DNA of 64,000 nt from assembly GCF_003075075.1 (NCBI RefSeq), contig NZ_QCYM01000001.1, positions 310,001 to 374,000 on the forward strand. Direction: 5' to 3'. The DNA comes from Labrenzia sp. 011. GTDB lineage: Bacteria; Pseudomonadota; Alphaproteobacteria; Rhizobiales; Stappiaceae. A model generated the notes under the pieces. It was given only the letters and a program-made list of their open reading frames with translations, was not told the origin of the DNA and searched no databases. Positions 34,447 through 44,131 of this stretch are shown piece after piece; the stretch's first letter is position 1, and each line of letters starts with the position of its first letter. A program made the position numbers and the translations under genes.

Positions 34447-35748
34447 ATGCGTGAAAGCTATCAGGCTATCGATCGGTCTCCTCAGAAACAACAAGGGCTT
34501 TTTGCGGGCATGGCTACCCGACCGTCTCCGATTAGTGTGGTTGATGAAAAGCCTTCGCTCGCTACCCTGATTGCCGTCACGACCGTCACACCGCTGGCCA
34601 TGCAGATTTACCTGCCGTCGCTTGCCGGGATGATGGACGTCTTTTCCGCCACCGCCGGTGAAATCCAGCTCTCCATGTCGGCGTTTTTCGTTGCCGTGGC
34701 GATCTCGCAGCTTTTCTGGGGGCCCTTGTCCGATCAGTATGGACGCCGGCCCATCATCATCCTCGGCATGGTCCTGTTCGTCATCGGCAGCGTGCTGTGT
34801 CTGCTCGCGCCGACGATCGAGGCGCTTATTGCAGCCCGTGTGCTGCAGGCGGCGGGCAGCTGTACAGGAATGGTGCTCGGCCGGGCGATCGTGCGGGATC
34901 TCTATGGTCCGAGACAGGCCGCCAGCATGATCGGTTTTGTCACCATGGGCATGGCCGTGATCCCGACCATCGCGCCGGCCATCGGTGGTGTTCTCGACCA
35001 GTTTTACGGCTGGCAGGGTGGCTTTGTGCTGATGCTGGTCTTCGGTGTGGGGGTTTTATGGGTCAGCATTTCCTCGCTGCCCGAAACTCACAAGGAGCGC
35101 ACTGCCGTTGGCACCAGACAGATTCTCAGATCCTACGGCTCCCTGCTCAGGGAGCCTCTTTTCTGGAACTTTGCCCTGATCCCGGCATTCAATGCGCTGA
35201 CCTATTTCGCGTATCTGGGCGGCGCCCCCTATATCGCCTCCGGGAATCTTTCCCTCGGCGCGGCGGAGATGGGGTTTTACTTCATGTTCGTGGCAGTCGG
35301 TTACATGGCCGGGAATTTCCTGTCCGGAAAGTTTGCCGAACGCGTGGGCATGTTTCCGATGGTTTTGACCGGCGCGCTCACGGCGGCTCTGTCGGTTCTG
35401 ATTCTCACCGGTATCGCGGCTTTCGGTGCACTCACGCCTCTGGGGCTGTTCCTGCCGATGTTCCTGCTTGGCCTCGGCAACGGCATTTGCCTGCCCAGCG
35501 CTCTGGCAGGCGCCATCAGCGTTCGCCCTGAGCTGGCGGGCTCCGCCTCGGGCTTGACCGCGTCCCTGCAGGTCGGGACAGGGGCCATCGCGGGCTCGCT
35601 CGTGGCGTGGCTGTTTGCCCACGGACTTCTCGCCGGTTCCGCATGGGGCATGATTCTTGTGATGGTATTGGGAAGCAGCCTCAGTCTGGCCGCCGCCCTG
35701 TCCATTCGGCGTGTCTCTGCGCGCCAGGGATTTCAGCCGGCGGAATGA
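34447..35748 (+). CDS. Bcr/CflA-type MFS multidrug exporter
   Basis: Twelve-helix major facilitator of the DHA1 Bcr/CflA subfamily. Diagnostic are TPLAMQIYLPSL in helix 1, the loop motif LSDQYGRRPIIILGM, RVLQAAGSCTGMVLGRAIVRDLYG and the antiporter motif in helix 5 (IPTIAPAIGGVL). Likely exports drugs or small metabolites with proton exchange. Start 34447 has AAGG 5 bases upstream and gives 433 residues; ATG 34510 (MATRPSPIS) gives 412 residues, closer to the usual length, so the start is open. It converges with moaA. Confidence 0.9.
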   Translation: MRESYQAIDRSPQKQQGLFAGMATRPSPISVVDEKPSLATLIAVTTVTPLAMQIYLPSLAGMMDVFSATAGEIQLSMSAFFVAVAISQLFWGPLSDQYGRRPIIILGMVLFVIGSVLCLLAPTIEALIAARVLQAAGSCTGMVLGRAIVRDLYGPRQAASMIGFVTMGMAVIPTIAPAIGGVLDQFYGWQGGFVLMLVFGVGVLWVSISSLPETHKERTAVGTRQILRSYGSLLREPLFWNFALIPAFNALTYFAYLGGAPYIASGNLSLGAAEMGFYFMFVAVGYMAGNFLSGKFAERVGMFPMVLTGALTAALSVLILTGIAAFGALTPLGLFLPMFLLGLGNGICLPSALAGAISVRPELAGSASGLTASLQVGTGAIAGSLVAWLFAHGLLAGSAWGMILVMVLGSSLSLAAALSIRRVSARQGFQPAE

Positions 35749-35803
35749 GCGCCTGTGGCCATGCATGTGACCTGTCGCGCCCGCGAAGGTGGGACAGGCT
35801 GGT

Positions 35804-36853
35804 TCAGCCGCCGGTCACGCTCATGTGGCGGGAAACCGCCGGCTGCCGGCTGTCGCGGTCGATGATGAAATCATGTCCCTTCGGCTTGCGGCTGATGGCT
35901 TCGTCGATGGCGGAACTCAGCAAATCATTGCCTTCCGACGCGCGAAGCGGGGCGCGCAGGTCGGACATGTCGTCCTGACCGAGGCACATGTAAAGCTGAC
36001 CGGTGCAGGTGACCCGTACCCGGTTGCAGCTTTCGCAGAAATTATGGGTCATCGGCGTGATGAAGCCCAGCCGCCCACCGGTCTCCTCGACCGTGACGTA
36101 ACGGGCAGGACCGCCGGTCTTGTAGGGAATGTCGGTCAGTGTGAACGTTTCGGACAGCCGCGCGCGCACCGTCGACAGCGGCAGATACTGGTCGGTCCTG
36201 TCGCCGTCTATTTCGCCGAGAGGCATGGTCTCGATCAGGGTAAGATCGTGACCCTGATCGTGGCACCATTTCAGCATGGGAACGATCTCGTGCTCGTTCA
36301 CATCCTTGAGAGCGACCATGTTGATCTTGATCTTCAGACCGGCTGCAGTGGCGGCGCGGATACCGTCCATCACCTTGCCGAGATCCCCCCAGCGGGTGAC
36401 GGCCTTGAATTTCTGCGTATCGAGCGTGTCGACGGACACATTGATCCTGCGTACACCGCAGTCGTAAAGCTCTTCGGCAAAGCGGGACAGCTGGGATCCG
36501 TTGGTGGTAAGCGTCAATTCCTCCAGGGCGCCACTGTCCAGATGGCGGCCCAGACCACGGATCAGGTTCATGATGCCCTTGCGCACCAGCGGTTCCCCGC
36601 CTGTCAGGCGAAGCTTGCGTACGCCCTTTTCAATGAAGGCCGTGCAAAGACGGTCAAGCTCTTCAAGGCTCAGAACTTCACGCTTGGGAAGGAAGGTCAT
36701 GTCTTCCGCCATGCAATAGACACAACGGAAGTCACACCGGTCGGTCACGGAGACGCGCAGATAGGTCACGGCACGGCCGAAAGGATCGATCATCGGGCCC
36801 AGAGCGCCGTGTCCATCGCTTTTCACCTGCCTCGCAGTTTCACCGTCCTTCAC
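35804..36853 (-). CDS. moaA: GTP 3',8-cyclase MoaA
   Basis: Radical-SAM enzyme that starts molybdopterin synthesis by converting GTP to 3',8-cyclo-GTP. The SAM cluster motif is [15 protein letters not shown], followed by [14 protein letters not shown] and INVSVDTLD. The C-terminal second cluster is bound by [21 protein letters not shown] (CxxC...C), and the protein ends in GG, as required in MoaA. The start is GTG 36853 with GAGGGAG upstream, giving 349 residues; the open frame continues far upstream but that part is not MoaA-like. It is separated from the mob/moe operon by about 7 kb and diverges from the photolyase gene. Confidence 0.95.
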   Translation of the reverse strand: MKDGETARQVKSDGHGALGPMIDPFGRAVTYLRVSVTDRCDFRCVYCMAEDMTFLPKREVLSLEELDRLCTAFIEKGVRKLRLTGGEPLVRKGIMNLIRGLGRHLDSGALEELTLTTNGSQLSRFAEELYDCGVRRINVSVDTLDTQKFKAVTRWGDLGKVMDGIRAATAAGLKIKINMVALKDVNEHEIVPMLKWCHDQGHDLTLIETMPLGEIDGDRTDQYLPLSTVRARLSETFTLTDIPYKTGGPARYVTVEETGGRLGFITPMTHNFCESCNRVRVTCTGQLYMCLGQDDMSDLRAPLRASEGNDLLSSAIDEAISRKPKGHDFIIDRDSRQPAVSRHMSVTGG

Positions 36854-37085
36854 GTCTCGCTCTCCCTCAAACGCGTCTTTCCGTTGATCATATGACGGCG
36901 CGGCCGAAAATATCAAATGAAACCGGGTCGCCACACTCCGGTTTCTTGCGTACCGGAAACAGGCCTGCTTGCTTTTGCCAGTTCCTGTCCGCAGAAGGTC
37001 GGCCCGTCCCGGAGAACGCTTCTCCCTGACTGATCCGCTTGCTGCCTGCAACGTATGTGTTTCGAACAAGGAATAAAGAGGCAGC

Positions 37086-38522
37086 ATGACCACACTCGTC
37101 TGGTTTCGGCAGGATCTACGCACCGGGGACAATCCCGCGCTTCATGAAGCTGCCAGACAGGGGCCGATTCTGCCGGTTTTCATATGGGAGGACCCCGACC
37201 GGTCCGGTGACGACCACCCCCCCGGCGGCGCCAGCCGCTGGTGGCTGCATCACAGTCTCGCCGCGCTCAAGCGGTGTCTGCCGGGGCTGGTGTTTCTGCG
37301 CGGCAACGCCCGTCATCTGATCCCGCAACTGGCCAGGCAGACCGGCGTCAAGGCGGTTTACTGGAACCGCTGCTACGAACCCCATGCCATCGAACGGGAC
37401 AGGGACATCAAGGACAGCTTGAAGGAAGACGGTCTCCAGGCCAGAAGTTTCAAGGCTTCGCTGCTTTTTGAACCATGGGAGGTTCAGACCAAATCAGGGG
37501 GCCCCTTCAAGGTCTATTCTCCTTTCTGGAAATCCGTGCGTCTGCGTGAGATCGCCCTTCCGCTTCCGGCGCCCCGGAACCTTGAATTCCTAGCCTTCGA
37601 AGAGGGAGAGGATCTGGACAACCTGCGCCTGCTGCCGGAAAAACCGAACTGGGCGGCCGGCTGGGAGGATCTGTGGGAGCCGGGAGAGCAGGGGGCCGAT
37701 GTCCGGCTGAAGACCTTCCTGAAAGACCGGCTCGAGGGCTACGGCGAGCTGCGCAACCGCCCGGACCTCCCGAATGTATCCCGGCTTTCCCCTCATATTC
37801 ATTGTGGCGATATTTCTCCGCGACAGATCTGGCACGAAACCCGGACAAGAATGGCGCAGGAGGGAGCGCCGGCCGAAGACGGCATGAAGTTTCTCTCCGA
37901 ACTTGTCTGGCGCGAATTCTCCCACCACCTGCTGTATCATTTCCCGAACCTGCCGACCGAGAACTGGCGGCCGGTATTCGACGCCTATCCCTGGCGAGAG
38001 GCGGGAGACGACCTGATGCGCTGGCAGGAGGGGCGGACCGGCTACCCGATCGTCGATGCGGGCATGCGCGAACTCTGGCAGACCGGCTATATGCACAACA
38101 GGGTGCGCATGGTTGCGGCCAGTTTCCTGATCAAGCATCTGCGCCTTGACTGGCGCCACGGTGAAGCGTGGTTCCGCGACACGCTTGTGGATGCGGACCT
38201 GGCCAGCAACTCCGCCAGCTGGCAGTGGGTCGCCGGGTCGGGGGCTGATGCCGCGCCCTATTTCAGGATCTTCAATCCCATGACCCAGGGACGCAAATTC
38301 GACCCGGACGGGGCCTATATCCGCCGCTGGGTTCCCGAACTTGAAAGGCTTCCCACGGCGCATCTTTTCGCACCCTTCGAGGCGCCCGCCGCCGTTCTCG
38401 AGCAGGCAGGCGTCGTGCTCGGCGAGACATACCCGCAGCCGCTCGTGGATCATGCCCGCGCCCGCCAGGCGGCGCTGGACGGATATGAGGTCGTGAAGCA
38501 GGCGGGACAAAACGCGTCTTGA
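37086..38522 (+). CDS. phrB: Deoxyribodipyrimidine photolyase
   Basis: Light-driven repair enzyme for cyclobutane pyrimidine dimers, class I type, 478 residues. The N-terminal antenna-cofactor domain starts [19 protein letters not shown]. The FAD-binding C-terminal domain has [31 protein letters not shown], the dimer-binding [31 protein letters not shown] and [26 protein letters not shown]. All are well conserved, so activity is likely. It diverges from moaA, 232 bases away, and DUF971 follows after 66 bases. Confidence 0.95.
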   Translation: MTTLVWFRQDLRTGDNPALHEAARQGPILPVFIWEDPDRSGDDHPPGGASRWWLHHSLAALKRCLPGLVFLRGNARHLIPQLARQTGVKAVYWNRCYEPHAIERDRDIKDSLKEDGLQARSFKASLLFEPWEVQTKSGGPFKVYSPFWKSVRLREIALPLPAPRNLEFLAFEEGEDLDNLRLLPEKPNWAAGWEDLWEPGEQGADVRLKTFLKDRLEGYGELRNRPDLPNVSRLSPHIHCGDISPRQIWHETRTRMAQEGAPAEDGMKFLSELVWREFSHHLLYHFPNLPTENWRPVFDAYPWREAGDDLMRWQEGRTGYPIVDAGMRELWQTGYMHNRVRMVAASFLIKHLRLDWRHGEAWFRDTLVDADLASNSASWQWVAGSGADAAPYFRIFNPMTQGRKFDPDGAYIRRWVPELERLPTAHLFAPFEAPAAVLEQAGVVLGETYPQPLVDHARARQAALDGYEVVKQAGQNAS

Positions 38523-38588
38523 CGGGGAGGGCCGCGGCGTGGTGAGGCATCACTGCACGCTCCTGCAGCAATCACGAAGGATCCGACC

Positions 38589-38957
38589 ATGACCGACCAA
38601 TCCGCTCCGTGGCCGACGGAACTGCGCGTTTCCGGTGACAGAAAGACACTGACCGTGGCGTTCGACACCGGTACGCGCCATGAGCTGACGGCGGAATATC
38701 TTCGGGTCTGCTCGCCTTCAGCGGAAGTTCAGGGACACGACCCGTCGCAGAAACGGACTGTTCCCGGCAAGAGACGCGTCGAAATCATCAAGGTCGAGCC
38801 TGTGGGCAACTACGCGGTCCGCATCCATTTCGACGACATGCATCATTCCGGCATTTTTACCTGGGCCTATCTGCACGAGCTGGGTCAGGAGCGGGACAAG
38901 CACTGGGGCGGCTATCTGCGGGAGCTTGAGGAAAAGGGATTGAGCCGGGACCGGTAA
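38589..38957 (+). CDS. DUF971 (gamma-butyrobetaine-hydroxylase N-terminal-like) protein
   Basis: Small protein of 122 residues. The DUF971 fold is seen in WPTELRVSGDRKTLTVAFDTGTRHELTAEYLRVCSPSAEVQGH, followed by VEIIKVEPVGNYAVRIHFDDMHHSGIFTWAYLHELG, the standard C-terminal block. Members are linked by gene neighbourhood to Mrp/ApbC and Fe-S metabolism; apbC lies 4.4 kb upstream. Function is not established. GAAGGA lies about 6 bases before the ATG. Confidence 0.9.
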   Translation: MTDQSAPWPTELRVSGDRKTLTVAFDTGTRHELTAEYLRVCSPSAEVQGHDPSQKRTVPGKRRVEIIKVEPVGNYAVRIHFDDMHHSGIFTWAYLHELGQERDKHWGGYLRELEEKGLSRDR

Positions 38958-39025
38958 TACCTGCTGCTGCGAGAAGTACCAATTTCTGAGCCACGCAGAA
39001 ATTGTCGCGACGAGGAATCGGCAAC

Positions 39026-39054
39026 AAAAAAGCCGGGCGTTGCGGCCCGGCTTT
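39026..39054 (-). terminator. Intrinsic terminator of the L,D-transpeptidase gene
   Basis: A perfect 10-bp stem AAAGCCGGGC (39029-39038) / GCCCGGCTTT (39045-39054) with a 6-base loop. On the minus strand it runs into a T6 tract (A26-A31 on the plus strand). It could also serve the DUF971 gene in the other direction, with TTT only. Confidence 0.85.
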
Positions 39055-39076
39055 CCTGGTTTGCGTGTGACGCTGC

Positions 39077-39670
39077 TCAGCGGACCACGATGACTTTCGA
39101 GCCGACCTTCACATTGTTGTAGAGGTGGATCACGTCTTCATTGGCAAGACGGATACAGCCGGAAGACACAGCGGAACCGATTGTCCAAGGCTCGGTTGTT
39201 CCGTGGATGCGGTAGAGGGTCGATCCGATGTAGAGCGCCCGGGCTCCCAAGGGGTTGTTCGGTCCGCCCGGCATGTGAGCCGGAAGGATACGGCCCTTGC
39301 GGCGTTCGCGAACACGCATCTGCGGCGGCGGTGTCCAGCCCGGCCATTCTGCCTTGCGCGTGATGCGGTGCGTTCCGGCCCACTGGAAGCCTTCCTTGCC
39401 GACGCCAACGCCATATTTCATCGCCTTGCCGCCCGGCAGCACGTGATAAAGCCGGCGCTCGGAGGTGTCGATGACGATTGTGCCCGGCTTGTAGGGCCCA
39501 TCATATCTGACGCGCTTGCGCTTGATCGGAGAGGAGCCGCCCGGATGGTATTTCGGAGTGACCCATTTGTTTGTGCTGTGATCGAAAAAGCCGTAACGCG
39601 GCGCGGCCTGCGCCGTCAGCACGAATGAGCCTGCAATCACTGCAATCATTATAAATAAAAGTTTCTTCAT
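39077..39670 (-). CDS. L,D-transpeptidase (YkuD family)
   Basis: Periplasmic peptidoglycan cross-linking enzyme of 197 residues. The signal peptide ends at TAQAA. The YkuD domain begins at PGTIVIDTSERRLYHV, and the catalytic motif is HGTTEPWTIGSAVSSGCIRL with His156 and Cys172. Most Hyphomicrobiales have many such enzymes and use 3-3 cross-links for polar growth; it may also attach outer-membrane proteins to peptidoglycan. AAGGGG lies 8 bases before the start. Ends in a strong intrinsic terminator. Confidence 0.93.
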   Translation of the reverse strand: MKKLLFIMIAVIAGSFVLTAQAAPRYGFFDHSTNKWVTPKYHPGGSSPIKRKRVRYDGPYKPGTIVIDTSERRLYHVLPGGKAMKYGVGVGKEGFQWAGTHRITRKAEWPGWTPPPQMRVRERRKGRILPAHMPGGPNNPLGARALYIGSTLYRIHGTTEPWTIGSAVSSGCIRLANEDVIHLYNNVKVGSKVIVVR

Positions 39671-40069
39671 TCTAATCCCCTTAGCACCGGCTCATGCCTG
39701 CTTGATGCTGTCTGCGGAAAGTGACGTTAGGAAATTATCCTTGCCGCGCGGTTAATAATCATGGCGTAAAAAAGTCCAAAAAGAAATCTCACGATGATGT
39801 GAGCGCTCGAAAACCCTACTCAAATGTGCTGAAATTGCAACGATTTTCCCGTTTCGGGAAGCGCTTTTGCCGAAGCTTCCCGTCACGGTTGCTGTTGTTT
39901 GCCGTCCCGGCCCGGGGCGGCGTGCAATTCTCCCGTCCGAAGTCTACCGGAAGCAGTCATGGGAGAAACAGCCATCCCGCCAAGAAGAGACAAGTCCATG
40001 TGCCCTCTCGGCGTTCCGGGAGGGAATTTGGCGTCCCGCCCGGCTAGATGCGGGCGAGACGTCTTCGCC
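39671..40069. other. Intergenic region L,D-transpeptidase / fumarase
   Basis: 399 bases. The stretch 39720-39800 is AT-rich and should hold the transpeptidase promoter (GATAAT on the minus strand at 39735-39740, no clear -35). Frames through 39867-40399 are shadows of the fumarase gene or unsupported. No gene is called. Confidence 0.5.
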
Positions 40070-41707
40070 TCAGCCCAGATTCAGTTCCTTGAAGAAGTCA
40101 TTGCCCTTGTCGTCGATCACGATGAAGGCCGGGAAGTCCTCGACCTCGATCTTCCAGATCGCCTCCATCCCGAACTCCTCGAATTCGACCACTTCAACTT
40201 TCTTGATGCAGTCCTGCGCCAGACGTGCGGCAGGACCGCCGATGGAGCCGAGATAAAAGCCGCCATGTGCCTGGCAGGCGCGGCGGACCTGAGCGGACCG
40301 GTTGCCCTTGGCCAGCATGATCATGGAGCCGCCGGCCGCCTGGAACTGATCCACATAGGCGTCCATGCGCCCGGCCGTGGTCGGACCGAAGGAGCCTGAC
40401 GGCATCCCTTCCGGCGTCTTTGCCGGGCCGGCATAATAGATCGGATGGTTCTTGAAGTAGTCTGGCAGGGGTTCCCCCGCTTCCAGCCGCTCGCGCAGCT
40501 TGGAATGGGCCAGATCGCGCGCCACGATCAGCGGTCCGGTGAGTGACAGGCGGGTTCGGATGGGATGTCTGGACAGTTCGCCGAGAATTTCCGACATCGG
40601 CCGGGTAAGGTCGATCTTGACCACATTGTCGGAAAGATGTTCGTCGGTGACTTCCGGCAGATATTTTTCCGGGTGCATCTCGAGCTGCTCCAGGAAAATT
40701 CCGTCCCGGGTGATCTTGCCGACAGCCTGCCGGTCTGCCGAGCAGGAGACCGCCAGCCCGATCGGCAGCGAGGCACCATGGCGCGGCAGACGAATGACGC
40801 GCACGTCGTGGCAGAAATACTTGCCGCCGAATTGGGCGCCGACACCGGTGGCCTGCGTCAGCTTGAGGATTTCTTCTTCCATCTCGTGATCGCGGAACGC
40901 ATGGCCGAGTTCTGACCCCTGGGCCGGCAGGCCGTCCAGATAGCGCGCCGATGCGAGCTTGGCGGTCTTGAGATTCATTTCCGCGGATGTGCCGCCGATG
41001 ACGATCGCCAGATGATAGGGAGGACAGGCGGCCGTGCCCAGGGTCAGGATCTTCTCTTTCAGGAAATCGATCATGCGGTCATGACTGAGCAGCGACGGTG
41101 TTCCCTGGAACAGGAAGGTCTTGTTGGCGGATCCGCCACCCTTTGCCATGAACAGGAACTTGTAGGCGTCATCGCCTTCCGCATAGAGCTCGATCTGCGC
41201 CGGCATGTTGCTGCTGGTGTTCTTTTCCTCGAACATGGAAAGCGGGGCCAGCTGGGAATAACGCAGGTTCTTCTTGAAATAGGCATCGCGCGCGCCTTCG
41301 CCGAGGGCGGCTTCGTCGGTGCCGTCTGTCCAGACCCGGCGTCCCTTCTTGCCCATGATGATGGCCGTGCCGGTGTCCTGGCACATGGGCAGGACACCAT
41401 GCGAGGCAATGTTGGCGTTCTTCAGCAGATCGAAGGCCACGAACTTGTCGTTCTCGGTCGCTTCCGGATCATCGAGAATCTTCCTGAGCTGGGCCAGATG
41501 ACCGGGCCTCAGGTAGTGGTTGATGTCCTTGAAGGCTTCTTCCGCCAGCAGGCGAAGCCCCTCCGGTTGCACCATCAGGACTTCTTCGCCGTTGAATTCC
41601 GCAGTTTTGACAAAGTCGGAGGTCAGCTTGCGGTAAGGCGTCTGATCGGGCCCCTGCGGGAAAAGGGCGCTGTGATGATAGGCGGGAGGCGTGACGGGAG
41701 CGTTCAT
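40070..41707 (-). CDS. fumA: Class I fumarate hydratase (4Fe-4S)
   Basis: TCA-cycle enzyme that interconverts fumarate and malate; this is the oxygen-sensitive iron-sulfur type. Three cluster cysteines are in [35 protein letters not shown] and [14 protein letters not shown]. The C-terminal domain has [29 protein letters not shown] and [13 protein letters not shown]. The start at 41707 (MNAPVTPP) gives 545 residues, the normal size; AGGA lies 10 bases upstream. An 8-bp hairpin in the 5' leader is noted separately. Confidence 0.95.
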   Translation of the reverse strand: MNAPVTPPAYHHSALFPQGPDQTPYRKLTSDFVKTAEFNGEEVLMVQPEGLRLLAEEAFKDINHYLRPGHLAQLRKILDDPEATENDKFVAFDLLKNANIASHGVLPMCQDTGTAIIMGKKGRRVWTDGTDEAALGEGARDAYFKKNLRYSQLAPLSMFEEKNTSSNMPAQIELYAEGDDAYKFLFMAKGGGSANKTFLFQGTPSLLSHDRMIDFLKEKILTLGTAACPPYHLAIVIGGTSAEMNLKTAKLASARYLDGLPAQGSELGHAFRDHEMEEEILKLTQATGVGAQFGGKYFCHDVRVIRLPRHGASLPIGLAVSCSADRQAVGKITRDGIFLEQLEMHPEKYLPEVTDEHLSDNVVKIDLTRPMSEILGELSRHPIRTRLSLTGPLIVARDLAHSKLRERLEAGEPLPDYFKNHPIYYAGPAKTPEGMPSGSFGPTTAGRMDAYVDQFQAAGGSMIMLAKGNRSAQVRRACQAHGGFYLGSIGGPAARLAQDCIKKVEVVEFEEFGMEAIWKIEVEDFPAFIVIDDKGNDFFKELNLG

Positions 41708-41730
41708 CGGACGGTTTTCCTGATCTGGCT

Positions 41731-41758
41731 GCTTCCGGTCTGACGGGCTGCCGGAAGC
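41731..41758 (-). promoter_or_regulatory. Hairpin in the fumarase leader
   Basis: Perfect 8-bp inverted repeat GCTTCCGG (41731-41738) / CCGGAAGC (41751-41758), 24 bases upstream of the start codon. Could be a leader hairpin or protein site. Pattern only. Confidence 0.3.
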
Positions 41759-41896
41759 GCTGGAACGTTGTGTGCCGTTCTCATACGGCAAAAAGACCCC
41801 GCACGCCAAGTGCCTGGGCCTTCGCCGTTCGTCTGAATGACCTGTGAGCTGCCGGGCAGCCAGTCCTGGCGGACCGGTGGGCTGTATGCGGAAGAG

Positions 41897-42454
41897 CTAC
41901 CGTACTGCCGTCAGGTCCAGGGTCACTGTCACGATATCGCCGACCGTATCCGTACCGACACCGCTGCCGAGCTTGTAATCGAGACGATTCACGCTCGCGG
42001 TTCCTGTGGCGGTCGCCGTGTCGCCATCGATATCCAAAGTAAACGCCAGCGTCACCGGCTGTGCGACGCCCTTGATCGTCAGCTGACCGTCGGCGCGATA
42101 GCTGTTGCCCTCGATACGGCTGACGTTTTGCGAGGTGAATTCGGCGGTCGGAAATTCCTCGACGTTGAACCAGTCCGTACCGGGCAGGGTGCCGTCGAAC
42201 TGCGGATTTCCGGTGGAGGCGCTCAGCGGCTTGATTTCTGCGGAAATTTTGGCGCTTTCCGGCGCCTCTGGATCAAGGTCGATGTCCGCTTCCCAGGTGG
42301 TGAAAACCCCTTTCAGGGTGCCGGATCCCTGCTTGACCTCAAAGCCGAGGCTGCTGCGGTCCGGGTCCACAGTCCATGTGTCCGAGACAGCTGGAGTTGA
42401 AAGTGACGCAGCGGCAGTTACTAGCAGGCCATAAGCGATTTGTTTCAGTGTCAT
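41897..42454 (-). CDS. YceI family periplasmic protein (second copy)
   Basis: Exported lipocalin-like protein of 185 residues. The signal peptide ends near TPAVSDTW. The YceI domain reads WTVDPDRSSLGFEVKQGSGTLKGVFTTWEADIDLDPEAPESAKISAEI, with ADGQLTIKGVAQPVTLAF and the VNRLDYKLG end. YceI proteins bind polyisoprenoid-type lipids. It is the third gene of a unit YceI-cytochrome b561-YceI, 24 bases after the b561 gene; the two YceI proteins differ considerably from each other. Confidence 0.88.
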   Translation of the reverse strand: MTLKQIAYGLLVTAAASLSTPAVSDTWTVDPDRSSLGFEVKQGSGTLKGVFTTWEADIDLDPEAPESAKISAEIKPLSASTGNPQFDGTLPGTDWFNVEEFPTAEFTSQNVSRIEGNSYRADGQLTIKGVAQPVTLAFTLDIDGDTATATGTASVNRLDYKLGSGVGTDTVGDIVTVTLDLTAVR

Positions 42455-42478
42455 GGGAGAGTTTCCTGAAGTTGAAAA

Positions 42479-43063
42479 TCAATTGTCCGTCTTTGTGGGC
42501 GCAGGGGAAATCATCCGGTTCAGCGTATCGTCCCGGGCAATGAAATGATGCTTGAGCGCGGCCGCCACATGCACCGTGACGAGTGTGATCAGCAGATAGG
42601 CGCCGTATTCGTGCAGCAGCTTGAAAAAGCTTTCTGCCTGCTCCTGGCTGCCAAGAGCCCCGGGGACAGGCAGGTGCGGGACCGGAAGCACGTTGAACAG
42701 GATTGTCGGGATGCCCCAGGGCGAGGCGGACACCATGAACCAGCCGGTGACCGGAAGGGCGAAGATCAGGGCGTAGAGGCCTGCATGACCGAGATGCGCG
42801 GCGGCCTTTTCAAGGGGATGCATGCCGTGCGGCAGCCGCGGAGAGGGATTGATCAGCCGCCAGAACAGGCGCAGCACCGCCAGCGTCAGCACCACGAAGC
42901 CGATGGACTTGTGCAGCTGAAACAGCTGAAAGGTGGCCTGCTCGGTCTGTGGCAGCTGATGCATGTAGAGCCCGAGTGCGAGCATGCCGACGATCAGGAT
43001 GGCCATCGTCCAGTGGAAGGCGATGGCGACCCACCCGTAGCCCGATTTGGTATTGCGCAGCAT
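42479..43063 (-). CDS. Cytochrome b561 family protein
   Basis: Inner-membrane di-heme cytochrome of 194 residues with four helices. The heme-ligand histidines are in AIAFHWTMAIL, FQLHKSIGFVVL, HLGHAGLYALIFALPVTGW and LITLVTVHVAAALKHHF. Such proteins move electrons between quinone and periplasmic or small-molecule acceptors. The gene lies between two yceI genes in one leftward unit, a known pairing; YceI may hold the isoprenoid quinone used by the cytochrome (inference). Confidence 0.9.
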   Translation of the reverse strand: MLRNTKSGYGWVAIAFHWTMAILIVGMLALGLYMHQLPQTEQATFQLFQLHKSIGFVVLTLAVLRLFWRLINPSPRLPHGMHPLEKAAAHLGHAGLYALIFALPVTGWFMVSASPWGIPTILFNVLPVPHLPVPGALGSQEQAESFFKLLHEYGAYLLITLVTVHVAAALKHHFIARDDTLNRMISPAPTKTDN

Positions 43064-43126
43064 GGCACGTTCCTTGGAATGCGGGGACCGGGTGACCGGT
43101 CCCGCCGCAGGTCAGGCATTTGCCTG

Positions 43127-43705
43127 TCAGTTGGTTGCCTTGAAGGTTTCCGCGTTGAACGTCACGGCTACTTCATCGCTCACATAGGGCGCGAACATGT
43201 CCATGCCGTAGTCGGACCGTTTCACGACCGTGGAAACCGCAAAGCCGGCGGCTTCCTTTTTCAACATCGGATGTTCGCCGAGCGTGGTGACATTGACCGT
43301 CAGGGTCACGGGCTTGGTAATGTCCTTGATGGTCAGGTCGCCGGTCACTTCAAGCTGGTTTTCGCCAGTCTGTTCGACCTTGGTGCTCTTGAAGGTGGCC
43401 TGCGGATATTTTTCCGCATCGAAAAAGTCCGGGCCGAGAAAATGCGCATCGCGATCGGCAAAGAAGGTGTCGATGCTCTTGATGTCGATCGTGAACTCGA
43501 CGGAGGAATTTGACGGCGTTTCCTTGTCGATGAGCAAGACACCGTCCCAGTTGCCGAAACGGCCCTCGGTCGTGGAAAAGCCGAGATGATTGTAGGAGAA
43601 GGCCAGATTTGCATGCGACTTGTCGAAGTCGAAGGCAACCGGCTCTGCGACGGCGGAGCCGGCCAGCAAGGAAAGGGCGAATGCGGAAGCGGCGATACGG
43701 ATCAT
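43127..43705 (-). CDS. YceI family periplasmic protein (first copy)
   Basis: Exported YceI protein of 192 residues. The signal peptide ends at AGSAVAEPV. The domain begins FDFDKSHANLAFSYNHLGFSTTEGRFGNWDGVLLIDKETPSNSSVEFTIDI and ends with AVSTVVKRSDYGMDMFAPYVSDEVAVTFNAE, the classical YceI pattern (KRSDYGM). It is closer to E. coli YceI than the second copy. Start ATG 43705 has GAGG 9 bases upstream; TTG 43711 is less likely. First gene of the operon, with a palindrome 28 bases upstream. Confidence 0.9.
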   Translation of the reverse strand: MIRIAASAFALSLLAGSAVAEPVAFDFDKSHANLAFSYNHLGFSTTEGRFGNWDGVLLIDKETPSNSSVEFTIDIKSIDTFFADRDAHFLGPDFFDAEKYPQATFKSTKVEQTGENQLEVTGDLTIKDITKPVTLTVNVTTLGEHPMLKKEAAGFAVSTVVKRSDYGMDMFAPYVSDEVAVTFNAETFKATN

Positions 43706-44131
43706 GATCAAACCTCAAATGGCGTTGTCTGGAGCGTTCGCTCATGAACGCTGTTGTCCCTACATAGGCTAATTCGGCCGAAGCGCTATTTGACTGACTG
43801 TTCGGTGTCATTGAACAATGTCAGCAAGGCTGACCGGGTTCTGTTAAAGTCAGTTGTAAGTATAAATTCCAGTGCCTTGTCCGTATCATTGCCGGTAACG
43901 TGATGGTCGAATCAAGATCTGCGTACCGGGATTTGCCTGACAACCGGATTGGTTTGCAATCAACTGCCGGTTGGCGAAACATTTAAGTGAATGGAATCAT
44001 GAACAAAGTTTCGGTGTCATCAATTCATCAAGAATTTCAGGCACCTGTACTGGCAACTTCCTTCTAGAACGGCGGGCCGTCAGCCCCGGCAAGCTCCAGA
44101 CATCCGGTTTGGAGACACAGGAGATTGAAAC
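43706..44131. other. Divergent intergenic region YceI operon / GDPD
   Basis: 426 bases, moderately AT-rich from 43840 to 44030. It holds the palindrome at 43733-43752. No gene is visible. An AGGAG box precedes the GDPD start. Confidence 0.55.
43733..43752 (-). promoter_or_regulatory. Palindromic operator-like element of the YceI operon
   Basis: Perfect inverted repeat AGCGTTC (43733-43739) / GAACGCT (43746-43752) with a 6-base centre, 28 bases before the first YceI start. On the minus strand a TATGTA (-10-like) lies just upstream of it, so a bound repressor would block early transcription. Confidence 0.5.

Noticed and set aside
39721-40399. Several overlapping plus-strand frames between the L,D-transpeptidase and fumarase genes
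   Set aside because: They extend antisense into fumarase and have no ribosome-binding site or family motifs.
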